Below, in pieces: positions 12,416-13,081 of a DNA stretch of 13,081 nucleotides. The stretch is from Sulfurovum sp. (GTDB lineage: Bacteria; Campylobacterota; Campylobacteria; Campylobacterales; Sulfurovaceae). Position numbers and translations under genes: made by a program. The stretch is from positions 1 through 13,081 of the forward strand of contig WGDG01000173.1 of the NCBI GenBank assembly GCA_015493425.1, in the 5' to 3' direction. The notes under the pieces were generated by a model. The model had not been told where the DNA came from, did not search any database, and saw only the letters and a list, made by a program, of their open reading frames with translations. Each line of letters starts with the position of its first letter. Position 1 is the first letter of the stretch.

Positions 12416-13081
12416 TTACTTTTGGAAATCTATGGATGCAGTGTATCCGCCACTATCTATTCTATGTGTGACCTTCTTGATACTATAGACACCATCATCT
12501 TCTCCAAAGCCTATTAGCTGCAATTCTCCGCCGGCTCTAATCTCTCTTCCGTTAATTGATATGGTTCCGGATATGCTTCCCTGTGTGATATTGTTTAGTG
12601 CTGCTTCTGCAGCTATGTGTGCTGCACCTTCGCTGCTGTAGTGCTCCTGTAACACTAATACAGGTTCACCTTTTCCAATGCGAACCTTTTTTGATTTATT
12701 TTGTTTTGTGTCGTGCCAGGTAGCCACACATGAGCTGTATAGTGGCTTTGTGCTGTGTTTTATGGTGTAGGCGGCATATTCTGATGATTGGACTATAAAA
12801 AGAGGTAGAGATTCTGATTTTTCTTTTTTTAACATCAAAATCGTATCGTTCTTGATGTTAAAGTGAAGATTGTACTTTTTTGCCATTCTTGCCAATAGGT
12901 TGAGGTCACTTTCGTGTTGTTGCGCCAAATGGTCGATAAATAGATCAATGTCGCATTTGTATTTTAATCTATGCTCTTTTGCTATTTTTTCTACCATTTT
13001 GCAGAATTTAATTTTATCAAAAGCTCTACTTTTTCGCACTTTCAGCGAGCTCGAAAAGTTGGCAGAATGTGCCTTTATATT
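12416..13081 (-). CDS. Phage late control/tail protein D (GpD) family, C-terminal part (5' cut by window edge)
   Basis: The minus frame is open from the right edge to TAA at 12416-12418, 221 visible residues. A GTG at 13037-13039 is not the likely start, because the frame continues upstream with ANFSSSLKVRKSRAFDKIKF, the region expected in GpD proteins just before this domain. Other family landmarks are HESDLNLLARMAKKYNLHF, CVATWHDTKQNKSKKVRIG (GVxATWxD block), SSEGAAHIAAEAALNNITQG, then GYTASIDFQK at the end. GpD proteins form the tail hub/spike base of P2-like and Mu-like phages and tailocins. Ending next to element-like repeats, it probably marks the edge of a prophage or its remnant. Base composition looks more A/T-rich than neighbouring genes. 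Confidence 0.85.
   Translation of the reverse strand, partial: NIKAHSANFSSSLKVRKSRAFDKIKFCKMVEKIAKEHRLKYKCDIDLFIDHLAQQHESDLNLLARMAKKYNLHFNIKNDTILMLKKEKSESLPLFIVQSSEYAAYTIKHSTKPLYSSCVATWHDTKQNKSKKVRIGKGEPVLVLQEHYSSEGAAHIAAEAALNNITQGSISGTISINGREIRAGGELQLIGFGEDDGVYSIKKVTHRIDSGGYTASIDFQK

Noticed and set aside
13037..13039. GTG as the start of the phage protein D gene
   Set aside because: The frame stays open to the window edge and the upstream residues match the expected GpD sequence, so the gene is cut by the edge.

Overview
This window looks like chromosome of a Campylobacterota (epsilonproteobacterial) organism, most likely Sulfurovum-like or a close relative. That placement is an inference from the gene set, protein style and moderate GC content; no rRNA or other phylogenetic marker is present. 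About 17 protein genes can be supported, most of them ordinary housekeeping or lineage-specific envelope genes. The two ends of the window are accessory in character.

Left end (1-844). The window opens inside the 3' end of a tetratricopeptide-repeat gene whose last repeats are nearly identical at DNA level (126-bp period). Next comes a 546-bp stretch without an intact gene. It holds a truncated, diverged copy of the gene at 845-1399, an array of five imperfect palindromes at a 40-41 bp period (505-700), and a short remnant that may be the C-terminal tail of a type I restriction specificity subunit. This is scarred, rearranged DNA, and the palindrome array is the least explained structure in the window.

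Central part (845-8351). A minus-strand pair encodes an ExoX-like DEDDh exonuclease and a small secreted protein. Divergent from it is a tightly packed plus-strand operon (2257-5930): an IscU/NifU-type Fe-S scaffold lacking one canonical cysteine, a ferritin-like helical protein, phosphatidylserine decarboxylase, a PDC/Cache-domain protein with four C-terminal membrane spans, and a HAD phosphatase. These genes overlap or lie within 12 bp of each other, so they are probably co-transcribed; metal handling and membrane phospholipid synthesis share the transcript. A small secreted protein and a PilT/PilU-type twitching ATPase follow on the minus strand, then a conserved protein of unknown function divergent from pilT.

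Right part (8413-12091). Two coiled-coil proteins, one membrane-anchored, form a small operon. It is followed by a G8/C7 hairpin, radC, a secreted Spy/CpxP-like protein with two matching MKC(G/A)AGKCGG boxes, another small secreted protein, and a convergent YflT-type general stress protein with a glycine-zipper hydrophobic core.

Right end (12092-13081). A 324-bp gene-free stretch carries a 7-bp perfect dyad near the stress gene and a cluster of three 18-bp repeats (two direct, one inverted). The repeats resemble the multiple transposase-binding sites of IS21-like or Mu-like elements. Immediately beyond lies the C-terminal part of a phage late control/tail protein D that runs off the window. 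This is probably the edge of a prophage or transposable-phage remnant.
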